Below, in pieces: positions 36,247-47,750 of a stretch of 64,000 nucleotides of DNA. This DNA is from Mercenaria mercenaria (taxonomy: Eukaryota; Mollusca; Bivalvia; Venerida; Veneridae), in NCBI RefSeq assembly GCF_021730395.1, contig NW_026463203.1, positions 1 through 64,000 on the forward strand. The letters are read 5' to 3'. The position numbers and the translations under genes are program-made. Each line of letters starts with the position of its first letter. The first letter of the stretch is position 1. Below the pieces are notes generated by a model. It saw nothing but the letters and a program-made list of their open reading frames with translations, was not told the DNA's origin and made no database searches.

Positions 36247-36660
36247 ATTTAGCTGATATTTAAAGGTCAAACTTTGACCTAGTGTTGAATTTCAGATTGA
36301 TAAAATGTCTCTGTTTATTTTGCTCAAATAATTGTTACTAAGTAGTCCACAACACGACAAATAATTTCCCATTGAAAGAAAAACCGAAGATAAATGTGTA
36401 AAATGAAAAGAAATTTAGAGAAAAAAAACACTTTCTGTAGTTACGGTAAATATTAAGCTGATTTTACTTCCTTTCCAAGAATGAGTCTATAAATATCATG
36501 TCCCAAATAATTTGAACTTTATTGCTACAGTAGTCAAGGGCAAATAAAACACATGTCTATCCAAAATAAACTTTTATAAGTTATCTCCCCTCTGTATTTT
36601 GTTGCAATCATCAATCGGAAAAACATCAAATTTCTTTTTATTACTCTGAATTCAAAGTTT
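36247..36660 (-). promoter_or_regulatory. 5' flank of TRIM-like copy 3
   Basis: It matches the copy 2 flank almost base for base, including CAAACTTTGACCTAGTGTTG. It marks DNA that was duplicated together with the gene; no promoter element could be fixed. Confidence 0.35.
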
Positions 36661-36799
36661 TAAATTCAGCAGCATAGCGGCCCGACATACTACATGTAAT
36701 GTATTTATTGTGACTTTGCAACACAACCTGTGAGAGTAGACTTACTAAGGCAGTTTTTTAACTTTTTGTCAAAAAATTGAAAAAATTGGAAGTGTCTAT

Positions 36800-36905
36800 C
36801 GACCGTCGTGCCGATTATTTTTCTTATCCGCACGACGGTCGTGCCGATTAGTATTCTTATCCGCACGACGGTCGTGCCAATTAGTATTCTTATCCGCACG
36901 ACGGG
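36800..36905. repeat. 33-bp tandem repeat built on a GC-rich palindrome
   Basis: GCACGACGGTCGTGC, a perfect 15-bp palindrome around a central G, recurs every 33 bp with GATTAGTATTCTTATCC between. Three copies, the outer ones incomplete. Confidence 0.9.
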
Positions 36906-37262
36906 TGTTTCAGTAGCATTTCAAATTTTGGCATAAGGTATATCTTTGTTAAAAATACTAGCTGTAATAGCATCACGTTCATTGTTTAAGATATCAAATA
37001 AGTAGACTTTGATTGGATAATTAAACAACCATTATTAGTAAAAATAATTGAATAAATCATCCATTGCAAATAAATCAAAAGAATGCAAAGAACACATATT
37101 CTTGCATAACATAATAGTTAGTTAGCATACCTTCATGAATTATTTTACTTGTCATATTATGTTTTTAATTCAATAAATCGTACGTAAGTGATTCAACATA
37201 ATGCTGGTAGGTGCATGCTAAAATTGTACTTTATGGAGATCTGAAAAGGATTTTAAAAAATT

Positions 37263-37490
37263 GTTTTCGGTAACATGCTTAAAAAAATAGGGTAGGTAGA
37301 TCTAGATCGGATTTTTTTTAAGTGAGACATTTCAGAAATTATTTGTGTCAAAAATGAATACAAATATGGGGGTTATGTCTTTAGAGCGTCGGTAAGTTGA
37401 TTTCTAACATCATAAATAAATTATTCTCCAAGGCCATAAAAACATTTAGGGCCGGGCCAAAAATTTAGGGTAGGTCGGGATACCGGAAAC
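37263..37490. mobile_element. MITE with GTTTTCGGTA/TACCGGAAAC ends
   Basis: Shares both termini and interior words with 2845-3134 but is about 60 bp shorter. Outside the element AAAAAATT on the left and AATTTTTTT on the right extend the inverted repeat to about 18 bp. Confidence 0.75.
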
Positions 37491-38849
37491 AATTTTTTTA
37501 CACCTAAACAGAAATAAAAAATAACCAGTTTATTGTCCAATTTGTGGTTAATTTATGGTCAATGAAATACATGAAACAAATTTTTTAATAATTCTGGAAG
37601 TGCCTGGTGACCTGGTGGACTCGTGTATTTAACGTAAAGTAATGAATTAGAAAATACGAATTGTTTAGAAAAAAAACTGAATTGTGAAAACAAACGTTTT
37701 ATCTCAGTAAAACACAAAAAATGAATGTTAATTTATAGCTTAACTTGTGGATACAAAGTGTAATTTGATCGCCATTTAGAGTAAAATATTCATCATCCGG
37801 CCAGTCAAAGCAAGCTAAGAGACATATGTACAAATGCAATAAATATTAATAGGTTATTATGCTTCAATGTAGTGAACCCGCAAGTACATCCGAATGATAG
37901 TTCGGCACTCGGCATTTTAGGGGAAATGCACGTGGAGTATTATTTAGGCGTATGTCCGGAGAATGTCAAACTTCTTAAGAGAAAACATAATCACACAGGA
38001 ATTGAGGGGCCACTGCCTTAAACATGCCTTAAACATGTAAGTCACATCCAACTGGAAAATAAAAAATGGATGTAAATATAAATATATGAAATGCTTGATG
38101 AAGACGTGTCTACAGTATCTAGCAACCTATTTTGCTACATTGGTTAATCTTGCATTCTTTAAGCTTGACGGTTTTTCAAAACAAAATATATATCAGAAAA
38201 CACACATGCAATATACATGATTTTATTTCATTATGTTAAATGCCAAATTCAAAGCACAAAAGACCCTCTATGTCAGATATGAATAAAATATGAAAACGCG
38301 TTTATCATATTTTATGTAAATGGAATATTATAGCCGCTCAAAGTCTGGGTGAAAAGCCAGCCAGAAAATCTAACCGGGTAACCAGCTAGATCCTGGGAAA
38401 GAAGTAAGCTAACCAGAAGACAATCAAGCGCATTTTCTACACAAAATACAATTTTTACTAAAGAATTATTAAGATATTAGGCGCGGTATTACACTTTTAC
38501 TTTCTTGCAAATGGTTTTACCGCACAACACAAGAGACAGCATGACGAAACGAACGAATGACATCCTCCATTATTCTACGGGTGACGGTAATAATACTAAA
38601 AGACATGCAACGAGCCATGAACCAAGGCAAAGCTGTAGCGGTAGAAAGACAGTAACAAGTGGCATTTAACACTTTTACTTTCTCGCCAACGGTACAATAC
38701 ACAAAAGACTATCATGAGATACAAGTGGTACCCTCCATTCATCTACGGGCGACCGTAATAATAATGAACAATATAAAACGAATCGAGGACCAATGCAGCC
38801 GTATCGAGGCAGTGGCAAGAATCAGTAAGGCTATATGCAACATCAAAAA

Positions 38850-40160
38850 GGCTATGTATAACTGACGCAAAGCTATTTATAACTGACGCAAAGCTATGTA
38901 GAACTGCAAAGCTATGCATAACTAACGCAATTTAAGCAATGATTAACTGATGTAAAGCTATGTGTAACTGATGCAAAGCAATGATTAACCGACGCAAAGC
39001 TATTTATAACTGACGCAAAGCTATGTTTAACTGACGCAAAGCTATGTATAACTAACGCAATTAAAGCAATGATTAACTGACGTCAAGCTATATGTGTAAC
39101 TGACGCAAAGCATTGATTAAGCGACGCAAAGCTATTTATAACTGACGCAAAGCTATGTTTAACTGACACAAAGCTATTGTATAACTAATGCAATGTGTAA
39201 CTGATGCAAAGCAATGATTAACCGACGCAAAGCTATTTATAACTGACGCAAAGCTATGTTTAACTGACGCAAAGCTATGTTTAACTGACGCAAAGCTATG
39301 TATAACTAACGCAATTAAAGCAATGATTAACTGACGTAAAGCTATGTGTAACTGGCGCAAAGCAATGATTAACCGACGCAAAGCTATTTATAACTGACGC
39401 AAAGCTATGTTTAACTGACGCAAAGCTATGTATAACTAACGCAATTAAAGCAATGATTAACTGACGTCAAGCTATATGTGTAACTGACGCAAAGCAATGA
39501 TTAAGCGACGCAAAGCTATTTATAACTGACGCAAAGCTATGTTTAACTGACACAAAGCTATTGTATAACTAATGCAATTAAAGCAATGATTAACTGACGT
39601 AAAGCTATATGTGTAACTGACGCAAAGCAATTAATGATTAAGCGACGCAAAGCTATTTATAACTGACGCAAAGCTATGTTTAACTGACGCAAAGCTATGT
39701 ATAACTAACGCAATTAAAGCAATGATTAACTGACGTAAAGCTATGTGTCACTGACGCAAAGCAATGATTAACCGACGCAAAGCTATGTATAACTGACGCA
39801 AAGAAATGATTAACTGAAGCAAATCTATGTGTAACCGATGCAAAGCAATGTATAACTAACACAAAGCTATGTATGTGTAACTGGCGCAAAGCAATGATAA
39901 ACCTACGCAAAGCTATTTATAACTGACGCAAGGCTATGTTTAAATGACGCAAAGCTATGTATAACTAACGCAATTAAAGCAATGATTAACTGACGTAAAG
40001 CTATGTGTAACTGATGCAAAGCAATGATTAACCGACGCAAAGCTATGTATAACTGACGCAAAGAAATGATTAACTAAAGCAAAGCTATGTGAAACCGATG
40101 CAAAGCAATGTATAACTAACACAAAGCTATGTATAACTGACGCAAAGCTATGTGTAACTC
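38850..40160. repeat. 21-bp minisatellite in unit B
   Basis: Same unit as 26660-27678 but about 290 bp longer, with extra higher-order blocks (for example GTCAAGCTATATGTGTAAC recurring at about 39082 and 39466). Confidence 0.95.
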
Positions 40161-40521
40161 TTTGGTCTGTATATTTTTATTCTCGTATAGTAACCGTTTA
40201 GTCTTCTTATACTTTGATTCGGTGTTGTCATTCAATATCAACCCATCCAATGTTCTGTGATTACAGAATTATGTTTGAACCTGAATTAGGGGTGTGTTTG
40301 TGGGTGGTTGGGGTGAGGGTGGTGAAGGTGTTGCCTTTGCATGTGATGAACATAAGGAATTAAAAAAGGGCAAAGATCCATTAAGAATCTCCAAGAACGC
40401 AGCTTTCTCGGAACGAAATCCAACACAGCATGTATACGGATGTATAAATGACTGAAATTTAACGAAAGTACATAAACAATGTACAACAATTAGACAATGT
40501 AACATGGAGATCACCAGTCAG

Positions 40522-40538
40522 TGACGTCAGTGACGTCA
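40522..40538. promoter_or_regulatory. Two adjacent TGACGTCA (CRE-like) octamers
   Basis: GTGACGTCAGTGACGTCAGT is present here, whereas unit A has only CAGTCAGTCAAAA at the matching place. The octamer is the classical CREB/ATF site, but no gene nearby is known to use it and a simple 9-bp slippage explains it. Confidence 0.4.
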
Positions 40539-41934
40539 GTGACAAACAACATTTGGAGCTTGAACTCGTTTATAGAACGCACCAGACCTTATTCTTAAAC
40601 TTGGCCACTTTCCAAAGTCGTAGAACTTGATGATTTATCCCCATCAGGGGATTCCCTAACACACAAAAACGCAAATATGTCCATGTTTAAATACTCATTG
40701 ACGTAGGAGCAATCTCATAGTTGGCCGGGTGGGAAACTGGTCATCCTAATCTACCCCTATTTTGGACAATAAAAAGTTATTCCTCTTATTTGCAATAGAC
40801 ATCTTATCAAAATGCTTATCAGTACATCTAAATACTCTTTCACATTGGCATCTTTTTCTTTTACCTTCTATTATTTCTGAGAGTTTTCTTATCATAACTT
40901 TGGGGTCAAAGCATAATTATGCTGTCCCCTTCCCCCACTCTCAAAATTGCGGGAACCCAGCCCAATATTCCCCTGCTCCTAGGCCTGTGATACTTTTAAG
41001 TCAATCCTCAAGAATCATACATGCATATACTCAGTGCGATTTCATTATGAAAACATCAAGATTTAATTCATTTAAGTTTTATTCTAGTGATATTTTAAAT
41101 TTTCTACATTTCATAACAAAAACATCTATCATAAGTGACCATAGACAGCCTATCACAACCCATTCTAACACAAGCATGAAACATTCGACAACCGGAAAAT
41201 ATAAATTTTAAAAAAATGTTTCCTAACTTCTAAAATGATGTGCCCGAAACAACAAAACATTTCCAAACCATTATAATAAAAGCTTAATCTAGACCTTAGA
41301 ACGCGAGTTTTTCCAGGATACATAAATCATAAATGCCAAGACTTTTTTTTATTTGATAGATCTATATAAAGTCCAAGAAATGCTACCAGAAGGAACGGTA
41401 CACTGAATCACAACCTGTACTTTCTATGGGTAACATTTGTCATCCGTCATACTAATAGCTGAGCATGGAACTATATTGTAACTGTTTACATATATAAAGA
41501 ACAAGATAAAATAGTTTTGTGCTCAGCCCTCGAAAATTTTTGAACATAGTTATATTAAACTGTTTGCATTTGCACAGATAAGCTTACTATTTGACAACTG
41601 GAAAAAAAAATTTAAAACGTTTCCTTCATTTTAAATGACATAATTATAGGTCGAACAGGGATTTTAAAACTTCTGAATGTAGAGGAACAGTTGCCCCTTT
41701 GTGCATTATTGCAGTCATAGGCATGGAAAATAGACAAATATAGAATAAACTGCACAAAAAAACATATTTAAGCAACATAGATAAAATAAATATATTTCTC
41801 CAATAAATGTACAAGATGGACGGAATGTTACAATTTCATAATGACGCATGTAAATGTCTGAGACAGATTTGTTTAAGGGTACAAAGAAATAGTTCAGAAT
41901 GTATAATGTGAGTGGAGGGTCAAAAAAATTGTAA

Positions 41935-42040
41935 ATATAGTCCACACTTCATGGAATGTAAAATAATTGTCGGTAAATGAGATTTATAAAAGATCCAAAC
42001 TTCATGGAATGTAAAGAAATTCCCGGTAAATGAGATTTAT
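41935..42040. repeat. 57-bp minisatellite remnant in unit B, about 2 copies
   Basis: Two CTTCATGGAATGTAAA units with GGTAAATGAGATTTATAAA; counterpart of the six-copy array at 29378-29718. Confidence 0.85.
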
Positions 42041-43374
42041 AAAGATGAATTTGACTAACATTTAGACTAATGCAAAATAATTTTAAAAAATGCTTCTGGC
42101 TTTTCAGTTATACTAAATGATTATAGTTTCACACCATATGTTGGCCTATCATAAATATATATATATATATAAACTGCTCAAAATGTTAAAACAATGCACA
42201 AACTTAAATACTATCACATATAATAATAAATAATTAATAAAAGTTCATAAGACAAAATATTACAAACAGATAGTGGATACCTGTTTATGATTTACATTAA
42301 CTTTAAAAACATAAAAATATATTGACAGTTTTGTACACAACTGAGCCGTTTTGTCATGTCAGAGTAATAAAATCATGTGATTAGCTAACAAGTGCTCTAA
42401 ATACAAGTCTCTAAAATTAACATTAATACCTAGACCCCTGAATTTTTTCCATGATACTTATATTTTATTTCATGTACCTCAAAAATACAGATATTCTACA
42501 TATTATACAGACTTCTTATGTCAGTAAACAATAAATGATAATTTCAAAGACTCTATTTATATCAAAATCAAAAATATCTTTCTAAGGAAAGACATCAAAA
42601 CTATGGAGATATGACTTTGTGTTAGACACTTCAATTGAAAAATCACAAAATATTGTAAAATTATAACAACTTGGAATTGTTGTGCATGTAAGATTGTACA
42701 TGTAGCATGAAATTACAGTTATCCAGTTCACATATAAAGACTATAGTATATATATATGGGATTACTATTAATATCTATGGCAAAAAAATAAATAAAACAG
42801 TTTGATAAAGGGATTAAAAAATACAACTTAAGAAAGTGCTTTCAAATAAAGCAAAAAGCATTTCAAAACACATTATATAATAAAATTATGCTCTCTAAGA
42901 AATATATCACAGAATATAAGATTGTGAATTTCGATTCAATTTGAACAATAGTATCTAGCACAATTTCAACATATACAACACACAGTATTTACAACGGTCT
43001 AAAAAACAGACAATTAAACTAGTTGTATGTAGTAGCTTTTATATATCAATCTGTACAATAAATAACAATGGTAGAAATTCAACTGTTCAAACATAGAGTA
43101 TTTGTAATTTTGTAAGATAGAAGAAATTGAATTCGATCATAAACAACCATTAGTTCAATACTGAAAACATATTTGTATAAGTCTTTCAATTCATTGTATT
43201 CTCAGACTAAATAAACTTTTACCAGTAGCTCTTTTAAAATCAAGACAAAATGATGGATGTTATTGGTTGGTTGTAGATCAGCCTTAATCCCTATTTCTCC
43301 CCCGCCCCAACCTCCCACTGCTTAGGGAAAAAAGTCTTGTCAAATGATGTTGCTGTCTGAACAAAATATATTTA

Positions 43375-44069
43375 TGGCCATCAAGTGATTCTTAGGGAAG
43401 GTTCGAGAGTTTGCGTAGCTTGTAAGACAAAATTAAAAACAAGAGATATGTAAGTTGTAAATGGGCTTTTATTTAAGCCGGTATCAGAAACATGAAATAC
43501 AAAATATCAAAACACATTTAGTTTGTTGACTAGAATTGTTAAAACATAGATCATATAAATTTTGTTTTATCTGGGAAATACAATTCCGCCGAATATCAAG
43601 TATAAAATACATCCAATTCATTGACTAGAATTGTTAAAACTGAGATCATATAAAAAATTTTCATCTTGGAAATAAAGTTCTGTTCAGCTAACTTAAACAA
43701 TGAATAAAATATCGATGACAATCAATTATGAGTGAGAAATAACATAATACTGACAGTAAAACAAATAAGAAATTGTAAAATAATGAATATGGATTCATAC
43801 AATTGATCACTTTGGCATATAAACAGCTGCAAACCGTGGGAGGTGGAGGTTAAACGAATTTTAACAAATAAAATATGTAAATATCCTGCGAAAGAAATAA
43901 GAAAGCTTACTTCTTTGTTTAACGTGTAAGTAGTTTGTGCGCATGCGCATCAAATTTTAGATTATCACGTAAGAAATAGTTTATTGCTGCTTAAGCATAC
44001 GGCCAACGGCCGTACAGAATAATATGGAACCATCTCGTCCATAAAACATTTTATACTAATAAAATACAT
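43375..44069. other. Gene-free interval right of unit B
   Basis: No gene recognised. TGCGCATGCGCA at 43938-43949 is a perfect palindrome matching the NRF-1 consensus, and TACGGCCAACGGCCGTA at about 43999 is another palindrome. Both may belong to the flanking retroelement rather than to a host promoter. Confidence 0.45.
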
Positions 44070-45269
44070 TTACAACACAGCAAGAAGTGAAATGAACTCG
44101 AAACTTATGATATGTGAATCAGCCAAAGTCACAGGATAAGTCCCGTAAAACCACTGAGTGTTTAATATAGATCCATACCCAATTGAACTTGAAGCATCTG
44201 TAAACAGATTTAAAGCCTGGTTAGTTAACCATTTTTGATCCAGTAAAATGTGTTTCCCATTGAAATGTGCAATGAAATAGTACAATGCTTCTAAATCACG
44301 CCTCCCTTTTTTACTTATAGTTATCCTATGGTGGGGTTTGCACACACCTTTGGTGAGATCAATTAATCGTTTGAGGAAGGCCCTACCTGGTAGCACTACT
44401 TTGCAGCAGAAGTTTAGAAGACCTAAAAGGGATTGTAAGTCCCGTAATTTAATTTTCCTACGTGATTTGTAAAACACTAGTAAATGGTGAAGTTTAACAA
44501 GTTTGTCTTTAGGTAGCCTAGCTTCCATTTTGTTAGAATCAAGTTCCAGACTCATGAATGTGATCACAGTTGTCGCTGTGACAGTTTTCTCGTGTTTTAT
44601 AGGAACTCCAATAGCTCTGCATAAATCGAGAAATACCCTCAAATCAGTTTCACATTTGTTAGAATCTTTGGGGCCCATAATAAGGAAATCATCCAGAATA
44701 TGCAGGATGTGAGGAATTGAAAGCTTACATTGAGCTATCTCATTCAAGCCTGAACTGAAGCGATCGAAGATGGCGCAACAAGAGCTAGCACCCATGGGGA
44801 GCGAACGATCATAAAAGTATAAGTCAATGAATTTGAAACCTAGAAGTGGATAGTCAGTTGGATGAATGGGTATGTTACGGTAAGCCGAGTCTATGTCTGG
44901 CTTAGCCTTCAGACAGCCCTGACCTAAATCCCTAACCATGGTAACTGCTTGGTCAAAAGTAGAGTACTGGACTGTGGCGAGGTTTGGATCGATAAAAACA
45001 TTTACAGAATTGCCAAGTGGATAGCTTAAATGATGAATTAACCTGTAAGAGTTTACCTCCTTTTTTGGGACTACTCCTATAGAACTAACCCTAGAAGGTT
45101 GAAAAGGCGGGCTACTGAAAGGTCCCGCTATCCTCTTTAAAGCTATTTCTTTTTCTAATATTGTCGATACAACTTCCGGACAGTCATAGCAAGATATTAG
45201 ATTTTTCGTTGTATAGGAGTATCTATCGCCAACAAAACCTAAACGGAAACCATTCTTAAAACCTTCCAA
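44070..45269 (-). pseudogene. DIRS-like reverse transcriptase/RNase H part
   Basis: RT palm motifs are visible (the DIDSAYR motif A; the LDD core of motif C in HILDDFLI), then RNase H-like LFTDASSSIGYGSIL. Part of the fossil element above. Confidence 0.8.
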
Positions 45270-45350
45270 TAGATAATTTATAGCCTTTAATCCAGAACGA
45301 AAGGGGGCTTATCTTAATTGGAGTAATTGCATTAGACACTTCCTGGCTAT

Positions 45351-45569
45351 TTAGTTTTTTTGTGTTGGCTTAGCATGTGGTTGACTGAGCGAAGTGTCTT
45401 GTCTGTATCCGATAGGGCAGGATTTTGCCGAGTGGTTACCGCGACAATAACCGCAGACGTGTGGGAAACATTTGACAGCGGAGCAGGAGCCGCCGGAACG
45501 GCGATACTGACGAAAGGGCTGAGATGTGAGGGAGGTGGCTGTGACCCAAATCCAAAATTCAGAATGCAT
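45351..45569 (-). pseudogene. Zinc-knuckle part of the DIRS-like fossil
   Basis: CGYCRGNHSAKSC is a CX2CX3HX4C zinc knuckle, preceded by further Cys/His spacing typical of the region just upstream of RT in DIRS-like elements. Confidence 0.6.
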
Positions 45570-45670
45570 CTGATCCCAAGGGATCAGGACTTGTTCCTTA
45601 GTGTCCGGAACTGAAAGTCATAAAGCGACCAGGCATGAAGCCACATGTAGAAAAGAGGCATCACATCATT

Positions 45671-45895
45671 ATGTTTGTTTGTTTTATTGGGTTTTAAGTC
45701 ACTGTCACAAAATATTTGGCCATACAGTCACTGTCCAGCTTAAATGGAGAGATAGAACCCTCAAATGCCTCTCTCAACACTGTTTCTGGCATGGGCAGCC
45801 ACCTGTGTAGAATGATAACCTTTTGCAGCCAGATGGATGGCTTCCTCACATGATGACCTGAGAGCCAGGTAGGGCAAGTGAAGGGCAAACATTAT
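45671..45895 (-). mobile_element. Family-2 SINE fragment
   Basis: TTTTATTGGGTTTTAAGTCA, CATACAGTCACTGTCCAGCT, GGCATGGGCAGCCACCTGTG and CAGCCAGATGGATGGCTTCC keep family-2 order from tail towards head on the minus strand. Confidence 0.7.
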
Positions 45896-46255
45896 CAACC
45901 TTAACCACCTTCCCCCGCACCCCCTCCCCAACCCCATTCTCCTCCCTAAATTATTATTATTAAATCATTTTGGAAGCAACATTTTATATATCAAAACAAA
46001 TACAGCACAAGTAAATGTGGTATAAAACACTTTAACTCGTTAAACTTGGCACCTGTGTAGATAGTAGAATAATAAGCTTTTGCAGCCAGATGGATGGCTT
46101 CCTAACATGATGACCTGAGCAGAGCAGGGTAGGGCAAGTGAAGCGCAAACGGTAGCAACCGTAACTACTTTCCCCCGCACCCCCCTCCCCCACTCCATTC
46201 TCCTCCTCATATTATTATTATTAAATCATTTTGGAAGCAACAATTTATATATGGC
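45896..46255. repeat. Local duplication of the SINE-flank segment
   Basis: The stretch TTTTGCAGCCAGATGGATGG to TTATTATTAAATCATTTTGG (about 45821-45980) recurs at about 46078-46240, giving a direct duplication spaced about 257 bp. Confidence 0.75.
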
Positions 46256-47750
46256 CACCAGAAGACGAGGCTTATTTTCCCTATATGGCTATATTGTAAA
46301 TTTCAAAAATCTTCAAAACCACTGGGCAGATTTACACTAAAATTCACAGAAAATTTCCTTGGGTGGTCCCCTGTTTCAGTTGCCTAAAGAATTGAAATAT
46401 ATGGCAGAACTCTGGTTGCCATGGCAACCGAGATAAAACTTTAAAAATCTTCTTGTCTAAAACCACAGTAGCTAGGGCTTTGATATTGGTATGTGGTATG
46501 TGGCATCACCTAATGGTCCTCTACCAAGTTAGTTCAAATTATCCCCCCTGGGGTCAAATATGGCACCACCCTTGGGGTCAAATGGTTTACATAAACTTAA
46601 ATAATGACAAATTTGAAAATCCAAAACCACAGGGCTTGGGGTTTTGATATTTGTTTGCAACATCATTTATGGATCTTTTAACAAGTTTTTTCCAATTATT
46701 ACCCTGGGATCAAATAATGCTCCCACCCAGGCCCGGGTCACATGGTTTATATAGACTTGTATAGGAAAAAACTTTAAAAATCTTCTTGTCTAAGACCTAG
46801 GCCTTTGATATTTTGTATGTAGCATTGCCTTATGGCCCTCTACCAAGATAGTTTACCCTGGGGTGAAAAGAGACCCTGCCCTGGGGGTCCATAGTTTTGA
46901 ATATACTTATATAGGAAAAACTTTAAAATGTTCTTGTCTGAAACTGGAAGACCTAGAATTTTGATATTTAGTATGTTGCATTGCCTAGTGGTTCTCTACC
47001 AAGATTATTCAAATATTGGCCCTTAGTTGAAAAGAGGCCCATCCCAGGATGTCCCAAGTTTTACATAAACTTATATAGGAAGAAATCTTCTTGTCTGAAA
47101 GTTCAAGGCCAAAGCCTTTGATATTTGGTATGTATCATTGCCTAGATGATTTCTAACAAGATTGTTCGAATTATGCCCCTGGTGTGAAAAGAGGCCCCGC
47201 CCCGCGGGTCACTTGTTATATGAGTTATATAGGAAAAAGATACCTCAAAAACCATCAGAGCATATTTTCTAGACTGTTAAATTATAATTACCTGATGATC
47301 CCAAGTGATTAGGAGTCACTTGACTGTGACCTTGACCTACTTCCTTCATTTTTAAGATACAGCCTTGAAATTTGGATGACATGTACAGTTTTTCACACCG
47401 ATCTGACTTTCAGTGACCATGGACCTACTGACCTTCTTTCTTGTTTTTTTAAGATACAGCCTTGAAATTTTGATGAAATGTACAGTTTTGCACACCAATT
47501 TTAAAACTGACTTTCAGTGACCATGAATGTGACCTACCGACCTACTTTCTTGTTTTGTTTTTTAAGATACAGCTTTGAAATTTGGATGACATGTACAGCT
47601 TTGCTCACCAATCTTAAAACTGACTTTCAATGACCATGAATGTGAACTACTGACCTACTTTCTTAATATCTTAGCATCATTTTGATACATGTAGCTCATA
47701 TTACTCAGGTGAGCGATCTAGAGTCATTATGTCCGTCTTGTGTCTTTTAG
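46256..47750 (-). mobile_element. Hairpin-headed element with two tandem core blocks, about 1.5 kb
   Basis: The head lies at 47750 on the minus strand (ACAAGACGGACATAATGACT, then CGCTCACCTGAGTAATATG) and matches those at 6893 and 16574. The first core has AGATACAGCCTTGAAATTT units every 100-115 bp (about 47357, 47455, 47570). The second has ATCTTCTTGTCT/TTGATATTTGGTATG units every 150-165 bp (46448, about 46614, 46780, 46929, 47085). No coding capacity. Confidence 0.7.

Larger units (their letters stand above)
36743..37504. other. Insertion present only in unit B
   Basis: Unit A reads AGACTTAACAGAAATT without a break, while unit B has about 760 bp between ACTTA and AACAGAAAT. The insert contains the 33-bp palindromic repeat (36800-36905) and the GTTTCCGGTA-type MITE (37263-37490). 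Confidence 0.75.
34100..43374 (+). repeat. Segmental duplication, unit B (9.3 kb)
   Basis: Direct-orientation partner of 22690-32013. Differences from unit A: about 760 extra bp at 36743-37504, a longer 21-bp array, a 57-bp array cut to about two units, a 24-bp insertion near 40774, a gain of TGACGTCA words at 40522, and absence of the 1-kb segment of A. Other non-coding parts hold no recognisable gene. Confidence 0.9.
44070..45600 (-). mobile_element. Tyrosine-recombinase (DIRS-like) retrotransposon fossil
   Basis: A partial retroelement on the minus strand. Recognisable parts are a zinc-knuckle region and a reverse transcriptase with a following RNase H-like segment. No recombinase, terminal repeats or full gag-like part are recognised, so it is broken and incomplete. 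The RT part is still largely open, which suggests a moderate age. The RT sequence style (DIDSAYRNIPIHP, HILDDFLI) is that of animal DIRS/YR elements rather than of Gypsy, Copia or LINE RTs. Family placement is by recognition only. Confidence 0.75.
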
